From Paratrimastix pyriformis (taxonomy: Eukaryota; Preaxostyla; Paratrimastigidae): a stretch of DNA of 64,000 nucleotides. The notes beneath the pieces were generated by a model. It did no database searches, was not told the DNA's origin, and was given only the letters and a program-made list of their open reading frames with translations. Of the stretch, positions 42,201-57,158 are shown in pieces; positions within the stretch are counted from its first letter, which is position 1; each line of letters opens with the position of its first letter. Made by a program: the position numbers and the translations under genes. The stretch spans positions 181,788 through 245,787 of the forward strand of contig JAPMOS010000056.1 in assembly GCA_027972325.1 (NCBI GenBank). Reading direction: 5' to 3'.

Positions 42201-44748
42201 TGCCCGCAGTCCTTCTTCCACCTGGCCCGATGGTACGACCGGCTTGGAGAAGGGCTGCTCAAAAAGTTGGAGGTGGAGATCCCCCCCGAGCCCGCCGCCA
42301 AGCACCGCCGAGCAGGGTCCGGCTTTTCCCCTTTGCCCTTTTTGCATCATCTCTTCCGACAAGGCGCGACCGGCCCGAACGACAGGAGCCCCAAGTCGCC
42401 TTGCTGCGGTTGCACACCCACCGCGCCCTGATGGCCTACGCAAAGTGCCTCTCGGCCGGGGCCGACTCCGCTTCGCGGCACCAGGAGGTCGCCATCTCTC
42501 GGATCTTGTCGCTCTGGCTTCGCGCCAGTGCCGAAAACCGGGCAACGACTGCCGAGTCGCCGTTGAATCCCGCACCGGTTCCCTCGCCGACGCCCAGTGG
42601 CAAGCGGCACATCACCCGCGTTGGGCAGGGCGGCCTCGGAAGCCTCGCACTTCGTCCCATCTTAAACGCCGTCCCCACGAAGCTCCTCTACCCGGTCCTG
42701 CCGCAGCTGGTCCGTCGCCCTCCTGCCCTGCGACTGACCATCCCCCCCGCGCCTCCAGGTGGCGTGGCTCCACCATCCCGACCCCGAGGTTGCCGACATT
42801 CTGGTTGAGACCATCGGACGGGTCTGCGCCCCTTCCTCCCCCCTCCCCCCCCCCCCCCCCTCCCCCCCTCCCTCCCCCCCCCGCTCGGATTCAGTCCCAA
42901 ACTCAACGATCCCTTTTCCTTCGTTAGATTCTAAGTGCGTACCCCCGCTACGCCTACTGGGCCTTCCTCATCGCCATGGAACCCCCAACCTTGGATCTGC
43001 CCACAACGCACGGCGCCCAGCTGCAGTTCCGCCAATTGCACGAGAGCCGGTTGCAGATGATCTCCGACCGTCTGACTGCTGCCTCATCACCTGCTAAGTC
43101 ACGGCGTCACGGCGCGCCTAATCCGACCCCAGCGAAGGCAGGTCCGTGCCCGTCCGTGGTATGTGGTTGCGGCCTCAATTTTCCTTCGGCAGGGGCCTTG
43201 CCGCGAGGTTGGCAGGAGGCCATCCAGATCCGGGAGTTCCTGCTGAAGCTGTGCACGCCCTTCGAAAAGGACGTCAACCTCCGGCGCACCAAGTTGACCG
43301 ACCCGCTCTTCGGCGGGGGCATCCAGGAGCTGCCCCGCGACGTGTCTCTGGTCATCCCCGACCAGCACGCCCTCCAGAATGTTGTGGAAGGTCTGTCCGG
43401 CTTCCTTTCTTGGTGGCACACTCCGGGGTTGATCAACGGACAGATGGGACCCCTTCCCCACACCCGGCCCTGGCCTCCTTCTCGCCCGACGTTGAGATCC
43501 TGGGCTCCATGCAAAAACCCCGGAAAATCGCCATGCTGGACGGGTCCGGGCTGGGCCACATCTTCTTGGCCAAGCCCAACGACGACCTGCGTCAGGACCA
43601 GCGGCTCATGGAATACTGCTTCCTGGTCAACAAGCTCCTTCGGCGCGACTCCAACACGCGGTCTGCTTCTGCGGCGGCGCTCTGGTTTTCGAATGGCCGA
43701 CCTTTTTCTCCGCCCGCAGAGACCGCAATCTTGTGCTCCGCACGTATGCGGTGATCCCGGTGTCCCCCAAGGCGGGTTTCCTGGAGTGGATGCCGAACCT
43801 CGAGTCCCTCCGCGGCATCCTCGGCCGGTTCTATCCCAGTGCGAAACACGAGCAATGGCGCACCCAATTCAACAACGAAATCTGCCCTCATGTCTGCGTC
43901 CATCATCCATGCACCGATGCTCAGGGCCGCTTCTCTTCTCTCCCCCCCGGGCATGGGCCAGCAACTGAACCCCGAGAAACGAGCGCTTTGCCGGTCGGAG
44001 TTTGAGCTTCTTCTCCGCGACGTCCCCCCTGTTCTCCACAAGCTTTTCAAGACCGACTTTCCCTCCCCCGACGCCTGGTTTGAGGTCTGGTGCCCTCGGC
44101 CCGCCAGATGTTTCATGTTCGTCTGGGCTTTCAAGGCACGACGCACCTTCACGCGGCTCACGGCCGCCTGGTCGATGGTCGGATACGTGCTGGGGTTGGG
44201 CGACCGGCACACGGACAACATCCTGATCGACTGCACCACGGGTGCCTGCATCCACATTGACTTTGGGATGCTCTTCGATCGGGGCCGCTCGCTCCGGTAC
44301 CCCGAGGTCTCTCCCTCGCTGGCTCGCGCTCAGACGCCGTTTCCTCCTCTAGGTGGTCCCCTTCCGCCTCACCCACAACATGATTGACGCTTTCGGCATC
44401 ACGGGCGTCGAGGGGTCCTTCCGTCGCACCTGCGAGGAGGTCATGCGTGTCCTCCGCGAGCACCGCGAGGCGCTGACATCGGTGTGGGATGCCTATCTGC
44501 ACGACCCGTACCTGGAACTCCAGTCCAAGCTGGAACATCAGCAGGTCTGGTCTTGCATTCGCCCTCAGTCCCGAGCCTTCTTTCAGTACTCGCCCGAGGC
44601 GAACGTCAAGCTGATGGACGACCGCCTCTCGGGTTTCTGGGAGGGTCTCCGGCTGAACACGGCCGGCCAGGTGCAGTCCCTGACCGAGGCGGCCACATCC
44701 CTCGATAATCTCTCCTTAATGTACCACGGTTGGTGCCCGTGGCTGTGA
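30246..44748 (+). CDS. ATR: ATR/Mec1/Rad3-like PIKK protein kinase
   Basis: DNA-damage and replication-stress checkpoint Ser/Thr kinase of the nucleus. A small exon MDQAVLQE (30246-30269) splices to FADHVNTSS at 30314. Helical HEAT-type sequence fills 30.3-39 kb, with an acidic run near 34985 and a UME-like segment (IVHHFLIEGHSSIREYIHQI, about 37385). The FAT region follows (SGDWAVALRCHELL, EAAWRLSRWERVGSLLEEG, YAKCLSAGADSASRHQEVA, VPTKLLYPVLPQL). Kinase motifs: FLAKPNDDLRQDQRLMEY (43566), RTYAVIPVSPKAGFLEW (43740), GLGDRHTDNILID (44193), HIDFGMLFDRG (44254) and VPFRLTHNMIDAFGITGVEG. FATC ends MYHGWCPWL with TGA at 44746. HTHNM-type residues and the YAVIP segment point to ATR rather than ATM, TOR or TRRAP. 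More than 25 introns; I estimate over 3000 residues. Exon ends in the first 9 kb are partly uncertain. Confidence 0.9.
38601..38663 (+). repeat. (CTGTTT)n/(CTGCTT)n array in an ATR intron
   Basis: About five copies of ctgttt pass into five of ctgctt in the pyrimidine-rich stretch just before the next exon. Such an array can double as the polypyrimidine tract. Poly-G at 37687-37714 and poly-C at 38987-39005 mark other ATR introns. Confidence 0.9.
39236..39320 (+). repeat. Degenerate minisatellite in an ATR intron
   Basis: Units related to ccactggctgggggatcat recur three to four times with small length differences, in the intron that begins at the gtctgc donor near 39225. The array is not coding. 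Confidence 0.8.
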
Positions 44749-44886
44749 AAACTGACTGATCCCGCTGATCCGCGTTGAAGGAAACGGGTGGGGAGGGGGG
44801 GGGGGGGGGGGGGAGAGGGGAGAGGGAGAGGGAGGAGGGGAGGATGGAATAAAACTGGGGGGGGGGGGGAGGGGGGGGGCACCACC
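44749..44886. other. Tail-to-tail gap with poly(G) runs
   Basis: Only 138 bases separate the ATR stop from the stop of the minus-strand ZZ-finger gene. They contain G runs of more than 20 (from 44797) and further G-rich blocks near 44860-44880. The 3' UTRs of the convergent genes must overlap or be very short. No poly(A) signal of the AATAAA type is seen except aataaa at 44848-44853 on the plus strand. Confidence 0.7.
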
Positions 44887-47800
44887 TTACATGATGGCAC
44901 ACCCACCCTTGCCCCCTGGATCGGTTCTTCCCGGCCTCCCCTCGATTGCTTCTCGGAGTTTCTCCTTACTCAGACGCACCTCGAGCTTGTTGAGCTCCCA
45001 TCGGTTATACCGCCGCTCGTAAAAGGGCTCGACGGTAATCAAGGGGTCGCCAAACAAAACAGGGTAAGGTCTCTCGGGGCCATTGCCCACCACGGCGGCG
45101 ACCATCTCCTGGTCCAGCTGCTGTGTAAGGATCGGCCTGCACCGCTCGATGCAGCTCCGAGTCATTGGATGGTCCGGCTTGTGATCTGGCGGGTGGGCTG
45201 CCCGATGCTGTGTGGGATAGCATTCCTGCAAGGGAAACCTCGTCACGAAGGAGCGGAAGGAAACAGACATCGCAGAGATCGAAGCGGTCGCATTGGTTAC
45301 CTAACAACAAGAAGGAATCCAATGAGGGCCAGTTTTCAAGGTGGCGACAGACAATGCCACCATTCTTCGGTTGTGATGCGTTTTTCGCACACTGAGCATG
45401 CCAAGGCCTCAAAGCGGGTATAGGCGCGAGAGATATCACCTTCTCGGACCGCCTGCACCAAGATTCGGGCGGGCCTGTACTCCGTGCGATCGTCGTCCCG
45501 GCCGCCAGCCAAATGGCCCTCGTTGGTGCAAAGAGAGGGGCCCTTGAGGGAACAAATGACGGCAAAAGACGGCAAAGGTTCGCAGACAGCTCGGGTGGGC
45601 CCGTCGCGCCGGCATTTCCATACAAAGATGAAAACGCCTCCTTCGTCAGGTTGCAGGCGGACAAGCGGAAGAACCCAAGATTCATGGACGTCGCCGGATC
45701 GCGTAAGCGAACAAAGGGTGGCCCGAAACTCAACCCCAGGATAAGGTGAGATAATTCGAGACTGCATTGGGATCCCATCTATGTCTGGGGGCCGTGAAGG
45801 GGGGGGAGGGCGAGAGGTTTGGTTTGTGAGTGGTGGCCCCCGTTGTTTCGATCCAAAGGGTGAAGGAGAAGGGTTGCGCAAAAGAGTGGATCCTGAGCCA
45901 GTGGAAGTGGAAGGAAAGAGAGAAGGTGGGTCCGAAGAGGGCGCCATTCTGGAGGATTGGATTCGTTCATTGGGAGTTCGCGCTTTGCCGAAAACATCAT
46001 CGTTTGGGCGTAGAGGAGGCGCATTCCCACGCGTTCGTGGTAGCATGTGACTGTCTGCAGAGGATTAGAAGCAACACCCGAAGAGAAGTCGCAACGGCCG
46101 AATTTAGTGTCAAAAAACACGAGGATAGGTCGACGATTTTGCGGCCCATTTTTTGCGTGTGAGCCACCGAAAAGAACAAACTTGCTCGAGAATTGCTGCG
46201 ACCACTGCACGCAATCTCGACTCAGGCGTCATCACGAACTTTAATCTGGACATTAGCATCTTTTGAGCCGCTTCGCCTGGGCGCCATGTCGGCGAACATG
46301 GGGTTGAAAACGCGCGCGTGGAGGGCATCCACTGGGGCGGGCTATAGTTTGCCCGGAATTCTCCCCCCGACACAACCAGGCTATCACCACCCCGTGCGTG
46401 CTCGTAGCTCTCATGCTACGATCCATTGAGGTTTTCCAAAGTGCGAACTTGACACTTATGTTCAATCTTGAAAGGGCTCACTTCCTTGTGGACGAGATGG
46501 TCATGAACGGGCGTATTGTTGAAACCAATCAGAAGAATATCAGGGACCGTCTGTGATTCGACACCGCGGACCACTCACGTCGACATCCCCCCTCCCAGAA
46601 TGGCTTCGATGGGTCCGCATCAAAAACAAAAAATGGGGGGGGGGGGTCTTGCCTGCCCGTCAACCGGGTCCCAGCATCCTGAGGCCGAGTTCCACCGAAA
46701 CCGTCCTCGCGGCTGGGTGCGAGCGAGACCTCAGAGGAGACTTTTACTTTAGGACCTTGGTTCGGAGATGCGCAACAACCCGATCGACGAGGGCAGGACG
46801 CACCGCCCAAACAGTGAGCCAATCTTTGAGAACGACGTTCCACAGATGGGAAACCGCCCTCAAACGAAAATACCGTCTGGGGGAATCAGAATCCAGGCCG
46901 ATAACCACCGCAAAGAGGAACTCCAGGCCCGACCTGGCGCAAACGTCAGCCCTGTCGGGTGACAATGGGGAAGAAGCGCACGAGCGTTGGACGGGGCTGC
47001 AGCAAATTCTCGAACACGGCGTGTATGCGGGAATCGGAATGGGTGGCCCACCAATCGAGAGTTGAAGGACACCAAGATGATGGAGAGCCATGATACTCGT
47101 TTGAACGCTGGGAGGTAAAAGCTCACCCGCCAAAATGAGGGCAAAGAGCCGATCCAAAGGGACACCCGAAACAATTTCAATGCGTTCTAAAGAAAGGAAG
47201 GGAGGGTGAGTCGGGATGACGACGATTTACTGATCAGGGAGGAGGGAGGACGGGAAGAGGTGGCGGGAAGATGGGCTGGCGGGGGGCTGGCGGGGACAGG
47301 GGCTGGCGGGGACAGGGGCTGGCGGGGACAGGGGCTGGCGGGGACAGGGGCTGGCGGGTGAGACACGAACCTTCGGCATCGGCAGCACGGGGGTTCCTAT
47401 CGCGAACCGGGTTCAAACAAAGAAACGGGGCGAAACTGTTGGCAATCCATTTGCCTTCGCAAATCAGAGTTCCGCAGGATGTCGGTGGAGATCGAGGCCC
47501 CACGCACCCCAAATGGATCCAGGTGCCCTGGCAAAGATGAGCTTCTTCGCTGAGTTCGAACTGCGCAGCTTCAGCGAGAGTCGAATGTTTCCCCGGCGTG
47601 AAACCCCCACAAGGAAGCGACCTAATAGCGTGAAATAACAAAAATAAAGAACAGAACAGCTCATAACAGACCAGCACAGTCGATGGGGACCTTGACAATA
47701 TTCGCGGATGAGCGTCACCGTTTCAGATTGACAATCAAATGGAAAAATAACAACGAATTGAGGAGAGATCGAGGATACAACATCGAATGAGATGGGATTC

Positions 47801-47955
47801 AATGTATTTGGAAAGTGGACCTGGGAAAGCAAAATGATGAGATTCTGGAGCAGACTCCCGACCTTACGATCCCAAACTTGCAAGTACCTTTGAAATATTT
47901 TGGATTCTTGCACCACATCAAATGAATCCCCGTCCAGAGGCCCGGAAGAGGCCAT
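44887..47955 (-). CDS. ZZ-type zinc finger protein with C-terminal CaaX box
   Basis: A minus-strand gene, probably starting at ATG 47955 (MASSGPLDGDSFDVVQESKI), followed by helical sequence (LQVWDRKVGSLLQNLIILL). Further exons include FELSEEAHLCQGTWIHLGC (about 47540), PLDRLFALILAGELLPPSVQ (about 47150), YFRLRAVSHLWNVVLKDWL (about 46860) and SYGVEFRATLCSL-like sequence near 45720. Near 45395 the chain reads ACSVCEKRITTEEWWHC; after an intron it resumes CDRFDLCDVCF (about 45290). Together these make a C-x2-C ... C ... C-x2-C ZZ zinc finger. The last residues are CAIM followed by TAA (44887-44901), a textbook CaaX prenylation signal, so the protein is probably membrane-tethered. Family and function are otherwise unknown, and the middle exons need RNA evidence. 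Confidence 0.6.
47272..47358. repeat. 16-bp minisatellite in a ZZ-gene intron
   Basis: Five near-perfect units of ggggctggcggggaca in tandem, within the intron between the exons near 47190 and 47370. Purely G/C-biased, non-coding. Confidence 0.95.
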
Positions 47956-48224
47956 CGAGAGAGATAGCGTGTTCAACCTCAACGCAGACTGCAGAAACTC
48001 AAAAGCCTTGCCATCTCCGCATGCCACACGCGTCCACAAGCGTGCGAATCGCGGATACGCAGTGTCTCCCACGAATTTCGTGGTCAATGTCGTGCTCTCC
48101 TTCTCGTCGTCGCCGTCACTCCTGATCGGCGGCAATAGAGCGTCGTTGCTTTTGGTCGCTTCGACGCAAAATGGGGCTGACGATGCTGTCGGGGTGGTGC
48201 GTCGTCGTGTGCGCGATCCAGGAA
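47956..48224 (+). repeat. Dispersed repeat, copy B
   Basis: Partner of 187-539. The homology starts at the gagagagatagcg just upstream of the ZZ-gene ATG (47955, minus strand) and ends at gtgcgcgatcca. It therefore covers the 5' flank or first non-ATG-led open stretch of that gene, whose minus-strand frame is open up to 48135 but lacks ATG there. Confidence 0.75.
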
Positions 48225-48520
48225 TGTAAAGGTACAGAGCCTCGTTTCTCAGTCACTCAGTCAGTTACAGCCTCGCCCTAGAAAATCACTCGTCGAGAAG
48301 GTTTTTACTCCCATTTCCCAACCGCAATCATCTCATGCAAACAATCACGCCTCATCGCCAGCCGCTTTCCAGCCCCAGGAGTTGGCGCCCCACTTGGTCA
48401 GTTTGCCGTTATCCTTCTCTAAAGGAGAAGGAGACGAGAAAAGCGACGACCTCAGACCCCTCCCGCGGGTTTTTGAGGACGAGCCTGCCGCTGCCGTCGT
48501 CCACCCGCAAGGGAGGGGGT
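48225..48520. other. No gene seen
   Basis: Short stretch between the dispersed repeat and the LINE remnant. Open frames on both strands are short and featureless. Confidence 0.6.
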
Positions 48521-50469
<1,949 letters not shown>

Positions 50470-52135
50470 AGGCGACCCCGCCCTTAGGTTGGCCTCCTCT
50501 CCACCTCCCGAAACTCCTCCTCCTCCGCCTTCACGTCAGATCCTCTCTCAATGCCCAACATTTTTGCCTTTTGTCTCCTCTTCCTTGTGCATCCTTCTTC
50601 CCCCTCTTCCTTGCCTTCCTGTTCACTTTCGGATCTGACACACCCGCTACCAGGACCTGCTCCTGTCCTTCGGACCGCTTCGTCATGCCTGCTCCCCGCC
50701 CTGTCACGCCTTGGCTCTCCTTCACGGCAAGCGCTCCCTTCTGCAGTCCCCCAGCCCCCCCCCCCCCCCCTCCCCCAAAAAAAAAATGCCGGCCCCTCAC
50801 TGACCTTTGCATCCGCGACCCCATTTCAGCTTCACAACGACATCCCCATGCACAGTCTCGCACTCCTCCACCTCATGCACCACACTCCGGCTGCACCCGC
50901 CACTGCGTCTGGTCCGCCCCCCTGCCCCTTTGGGTTCGAATCACCTGCACCAGGACACCATCCCCTCCTATCGCTCGCTCTTCTCGTGCATGCCATTGAT
51001 CCCCGCAACACACCGGACACTTCTTCATGACACGACCGTCTTCCATCACACCCTCCTTACCGCCACCCCCGCTTCTCCCCTTCGTCTCATCCAGTCCCTC
51101 CGTCCCCCTCTTCCAAATTCCTTCTTCCCATCAGGGTCCCGACCGACTCCTCCGACCACGTCGAACAGCGGATCTGCCCCACCAACCGCCTCCGCCGCCT
51201 GTCGCCCGGCGCGCAACCAGCACCCGTGTCCAGTCGTGTTGGCGATGCCTCTATATTGCTCAACCTCTCCCTGCGCCGGTACCATATCCATCTCCGGCTG
51301 CCCACTCCCTTCCCCATCCCAACCGTCCAAGCCTCTTCCCTCCAGGGGTACATCCTCTCCCAGACCCATCTACACCTCCAGATGCCATCTCCTTCATCCC
51401 GTCCCTACCAACCGGACCCCCCAGCATCCATCCGCTCCACCCTCGGTCATGTCGCGCCATCTCCCGCACCCATCTCCGGGCCGTCTTCCGCTCCTTCTCC
51501 CCACTCCATCCCCGCACCGACAATCACTCCTCTGCACCTCACATTCCATCATCTCCATCGCCACCACCCAGTTCCGTGCCAACCCAAACCTTGCCGCTGC
51601 CACCCTCAACAACCGTGCGATCCACTGTCTTTGTTTTCTGAAATATAGTGCCAGACCCCTGCTGTTCCGCTGCTTTTTGCCTGACGAGAATGCTGCGGCG
51701 GGGTGGACGCGGATCCATTGGCCCTCTGGTCCTCCACTACGCCCCGTGGTCCACCGCTACGTCCCGGGGGCCCTGGATCCTCTCCATCCCTGGCAAGGAG
51801 CTGGCGGCGTTATTGTTCTACAGCGAATTACAGACAGTTATGGGCAATATTATGGACAGTTTCCAGCCAGTTTTCCAGCCAGTTTTGTGCCCCCATGAAG
51901 CGACAATATATTGGCAGTCATACTGGCCATTCTAATTGTTCCCCGTCGTATGTCCTGGGTGGGGATGGAGAAACGGAGAGGATGCATGTTGAAGCCGGCG
52001 ACAAGAAGAGGGGGGCGGAGAGGCACCTGGACCAGAACGGGGTAAGCAAGAAGAGCCGGATGAAAGCGGGCAAGTGGGATGAGGCAATGTGGAGGCGATG
52101 GGAGGCACTGCGGGCGGAGTGTGAGGAGTGTGCGT
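50470..52135. other. Accessory DNA, no recognised gene
   Basis: C-rich plus strand with Pro/Ser/His-rich open frames (for example 50807-51898) that lack any family signal. On the minus strand a possible zinc-knuckle phrase KKCPVCCGDQWH (about 51030) suggests remnants of a LINE ORF1, upstream of the endonuclease remnant. Runs of C (50756-50771) and A (50776-50785) lie in between. From 51640 to 52135 nothing is identifiable. Confidence 0.4.
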
Positions 52136-53226
<1,091 letters not shown>

Positions 53227-53324
53227 CTCAGCTGCCTGTCCTGACCCGTGTCCCTTGTCCCCTGTCCTGTCCCGTCCCCCTTGCTCGTCCCGTCCTTTTG
53301 TTTTGCTCGTCCCGTCCCGTGGGC

Positions 53325-54712
53325 CCCCCCCGGTTGAAGTCTCGGCGTTACACGTTCCCTTTGCTCCGCGTTCCGCCCGTTTCTGGCCATGGAGATCGCA
53401 ACTGAGCATGACGAGCTCAGTAAGGACGATTCCAACTTTATTATGGATCACGCCGAGATCCTTAGTCGTGACGACCCTATGGTAGAGTATCTTCAAGATG
53501 AGTTGGGTCGGCATCTGTGGTCCCCCTCTTCAGCTCCATTGGACAAGCTCTCTCCTTGGATGCGTTTGGAGCTTATGAAGCTCTTCAGTTCATTGGTCGT
53601 CAATGAGCACCGGGCCCCACGCTATGAGATCATCGAACGCACGGTGCACATGCTGCTGGAGGACAATCCGAAGAAGCAGCCTCGGAAGCGATCAGCCAGT
53701 TTATTTTCCAACTTCTTGGGGCTTTATTGTTCCAGCAATCGAATGTGCGAACTTTCGACTGCCACGTGCCACAAGAATCATCGCGCGGCTCGTCTGTGGA
53801 CAAACACCGCACACCGCCAGAACGAGTCCTCCTATCTGTTGGGGAGACTACGTACCGTGGTCCAAAGCAACTTGAGGTGGAGGTGGAACTCGCCACCCGA
53901 TCATCGATGGCGATCGTCCAGCGGGGAAGGGAGAGCCCGTTCCCCTTCTTCCAGCAATCCGTTTGCCTCTTCCGCTGTCCCAAGAGCACCTCTCACCTTG
54001 GCGAATCCATTTGCCGGCCGGCACCTGTTCCGGCTCCGACTGCGGCTCATGCTCCGGCAACAGCAACAGCACCTGCACCTGCACCTGCACCTGCACCTGC
54101 ACCTGCCCCTGCAACTGCACCTGCACATGCCCCTGCCCCTGCCCCTACCCATGCCCCTGCCCCTGTTCTGGTTCCTGTTGCCGCTGTTGCCCCGGTTGTT
54201 GTCCCTGTTGCTGCTGGTGTGTCTCCATTGTCTGCTGTGCCTGCTGCGCCCGCTCGTGCTACCTCGACGCCCGACCATGCCGCTTATGCCGTGCCTCCGA
54301 AGATCAGCCACTCCGACCTCTCGCCTGTTGCCAACCGTGGGCATTTGGGAAGGAGCTACGAGAATGGGGATGGTGGATCAGGGGCCCAGTACGCCTGTCC
54401 TACCGAGGTGGTAGGTCATGGTGGATGGGTTCCGCCGCCCCCACAGGCTGGGTTCGGGAATATTTTCGTTCTAACTGTCATCGTCTTTGCATCCTTCGCC
54501 CCGCCCTTTTTCGTTCTTCTTGTCCCGTGTCTCAGTGTTGGATCCCTTTGTCCCCCTACTGGCCCCGTTCTTTCTTTGATGATGTTCCTTTGATTGCTCA
54601 AGTGTTTGAACGATTCTGTTTCCGGCGATATTCCAGTCTCTCTTCCCGCCATGCTGTCTGTACGCCTACCCCTGAAGGGGTTTAGGTCGGCATGTTACCC
54701 GCCGGTTTCGAC
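53325..54712 (+). repeat. 1.35-kb direct repeat, copy 1 (uninterrupted)
   Basis: Starts near ggttgaagtctcggcgttac and ends near gccggttt. Copy 2 is at 55640-58505 and is split by an LTR element. The unit opens with an ATG (53389) and a helical-looking frame (MEIATEHDELSKDDSNFIMD, later YEIIERTVHMLLEDNPKKQP) that breaks after about 90 codons. The second half is rich in CCTG/CTGC, including an (acctgc)n array near 54068-54110. Copies differ mostly by indels of 1-4 bases. No known protein family is recognised; a gag-like or ORF1-like protein is possible. Confidence 0.9.
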
Positions 54713-55634
<922 letters not shown>

Positions 55635-55662
55635 CCGGCCCCGGTTGAAGTCTCGGCGTTAC

Positions 55663-55738
55663 TGATGTGGTTTAGCCTGTGTTCCCAAGAGATTCCGCCT
55701 GGCTCTCTCAGTCCAGTTCCTCCCGGCTTAGTACAACA
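55663..55738 (+). repeat. 5' LTR (76 bp)
   Basis: Begins tgatgtggtttagcctgtgt and ends cttagtacaaca; near-identical to 57082-57158. Confidence 0.9.
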
Positions 55739-55749
55739 GTGACGTCACT

Positions 55750-57080
55750 GTGCACTTTTTCTTCAGTTCTCTATCTAATGTCGACTGCAACAACGTCTTC
55801 GTCAGTTCCAGTCACAACTGGCGCCCTGCGCGATCTCCTCAGTTTCAGTTTCAGCCAACCCCAGTACTCCCGTACTTTCAGTACTTCTCGTTTTCCGAAT
55901 GGTTTTCGTTCAAGAAGGAACTCGAAATGGTCAAACTTCGTTTTCCCACCTTCAGCATGGAATCCGTTCGCCCGTTGATCGATGAAGGTATTCTCATGAC
56001 CGATGAAGCGCTTGCCACGAAGATGCCCAAGGATGACGCGGAGTTGATTGCGTTCCTGGACAAGACTTTGAAGCCAACCAACGCACTTGAGAAACAAATG
56101 CTCTTGACGCAGCCGCATTCACCCTGTCGCTCATCGTGCTCTCCGTGAACAGTTCCCACGACACATGGGTCTCTTCAAGAAGCTTGTCATAGAGCTTGAA
56201 ATCCCCGTGTCCAAGCGCCCCAAGTTCTCTTGAAATCGCTCACCGCGTCCCCACACCTTCACGCTCGCCTCACGCTCGAAGCTGACCAGATGGATGATCC
56301 ATCCGTTGACGACCCTTCAGGAAAGGCCTCGAGATCTGTGAACTCCTCGATGGACCAGCCGCCACTGTTCAGCGCTCCCCCCCTCTCCACCTGACAGCCT
56401 CCACAACCCTGGCCCCAGTGCTCCCCACCCCGCCCGCGACCGCCATCACCACCATGCCCAGTCCACAGCAGCTGCCCCGGAAGTTCATGCCAAGTGCCTC
56501 CGCGATCGCACCTGCTTCCTGTGCAAGATGCCTGGCCACCATCGGAAGGACTGTCCGATGGGTGACCTCAGCAAGCGCATTCCCCGCCCGGTCGACCGGT
56601 ATGACCCCAGCCCGGCCGCCAAACCCTCGTTGCCTCAGCCGCGGAGCTCCTCCCTCAGGATGGAGGTCCATGAAGCGTTCGAACCGGACCCCGCCCGCAC
56701 TTCAACTGCAAGATCGGTGATGAAGATGTTCGCGTCATTGCCGATACCGGTGCCAACTGTACGACCACGAACGTTTCCACCCTGCCCGTCTTCATGCCCA
56801 CCTCTATCAGACTGACTTCGCCCAGTCATTGTTCTTGCGGGATGGTAGTTGCTGCCTCCGCGTGGTCTCGCATTGATATTCCGCTCCCGCCCACCCGCAC
56901 TGGACAGTCATTCTCTGTGTGCCCCGTCCGTGTCTATGGGTTCCCAGACGCCCTCTGGACATCACCCCGCATGGATGTCTTGAAGGTCTACATCATCGAC
57001 CCCAGCTCAAGCAGCCCCTGCTGCCCAGGCCTCCCCTGGTTAAGTCGTTTTTTTCCAAGTTTTTGTTTCAATCAGAGTCA
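55750..57080 (+). pseudogene. gag-protease region of the LTR element
   Basis: A first frame (to a stop near 56148) reads FKKELEMVKLRFPTFSMESV and DEALATKMPKDDAELIAFLD, gag-like helices. After frame breaks, a CCHC zinc knuckle appears as CFLCKMPGHHRKDC (about 56515-56560), the nucleic-acid-binding signature of retroelement Gag. At about 56735 comes VIADTGANCTTT, the DTG-A active site of a retroviral-type aspartic protease. The region then ends without RT. Frameshifts separate the three parts, so this copy is not translatable as one protein, unless the indels are sequencing errors. Confidence 0.75.
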
Positions 57081-57081
57081 G

Positions 57082-57158
57082 TGATGTGGTTTAGCCTGTG
57101 TTCCCAAGAGATTCCCGCCTGGCTCTCTCAGTCCAGTTCCTCCCGGCTTAGTACAACA
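57082..57158 (+). repeat. 3' LTR (77 bp)
   Basis: Same sequence as the 5' LTR with one extra C in the attcccgcc run; followed directly by the ttac target duplication. Confidence 0.9.

Larger units (their letters stand above)
55663..57158 (+). mobile_element. Small gag-protease LTR retrotransposon (TR-GAG-like), 1496 bp
   Basis: Both ends carry a 76/77-bp direct repeat that starts TG and ends CA: 55663-55738 (tgatgtggtttagcc ... gtacaaca) and 57082-57158, differing by one C. A 4-base target duplication, ttac, flanks the element (55659-55662 and 57159-57162). The 1.34-kb interior codes gag-like sequence and a retropepsin motif but has no reverse transcriptase or integrase. It must therefore have moved with enzymes from another element. 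A clear primer-binding site next to the 5' repeat or polypurine tract before the 3' repeat is not visible. Confidence 0.85.

Noticed and set aside
42950-44748. Identity as ATM, TOR, DNA-PK or TRRAP
   Set aside because: Catalytic residues are intact (not TRRAP), there is no FRB-like region noted, and the segments around YAVIP, VPFRLTHNM and the FAT motifs fit ATR best.
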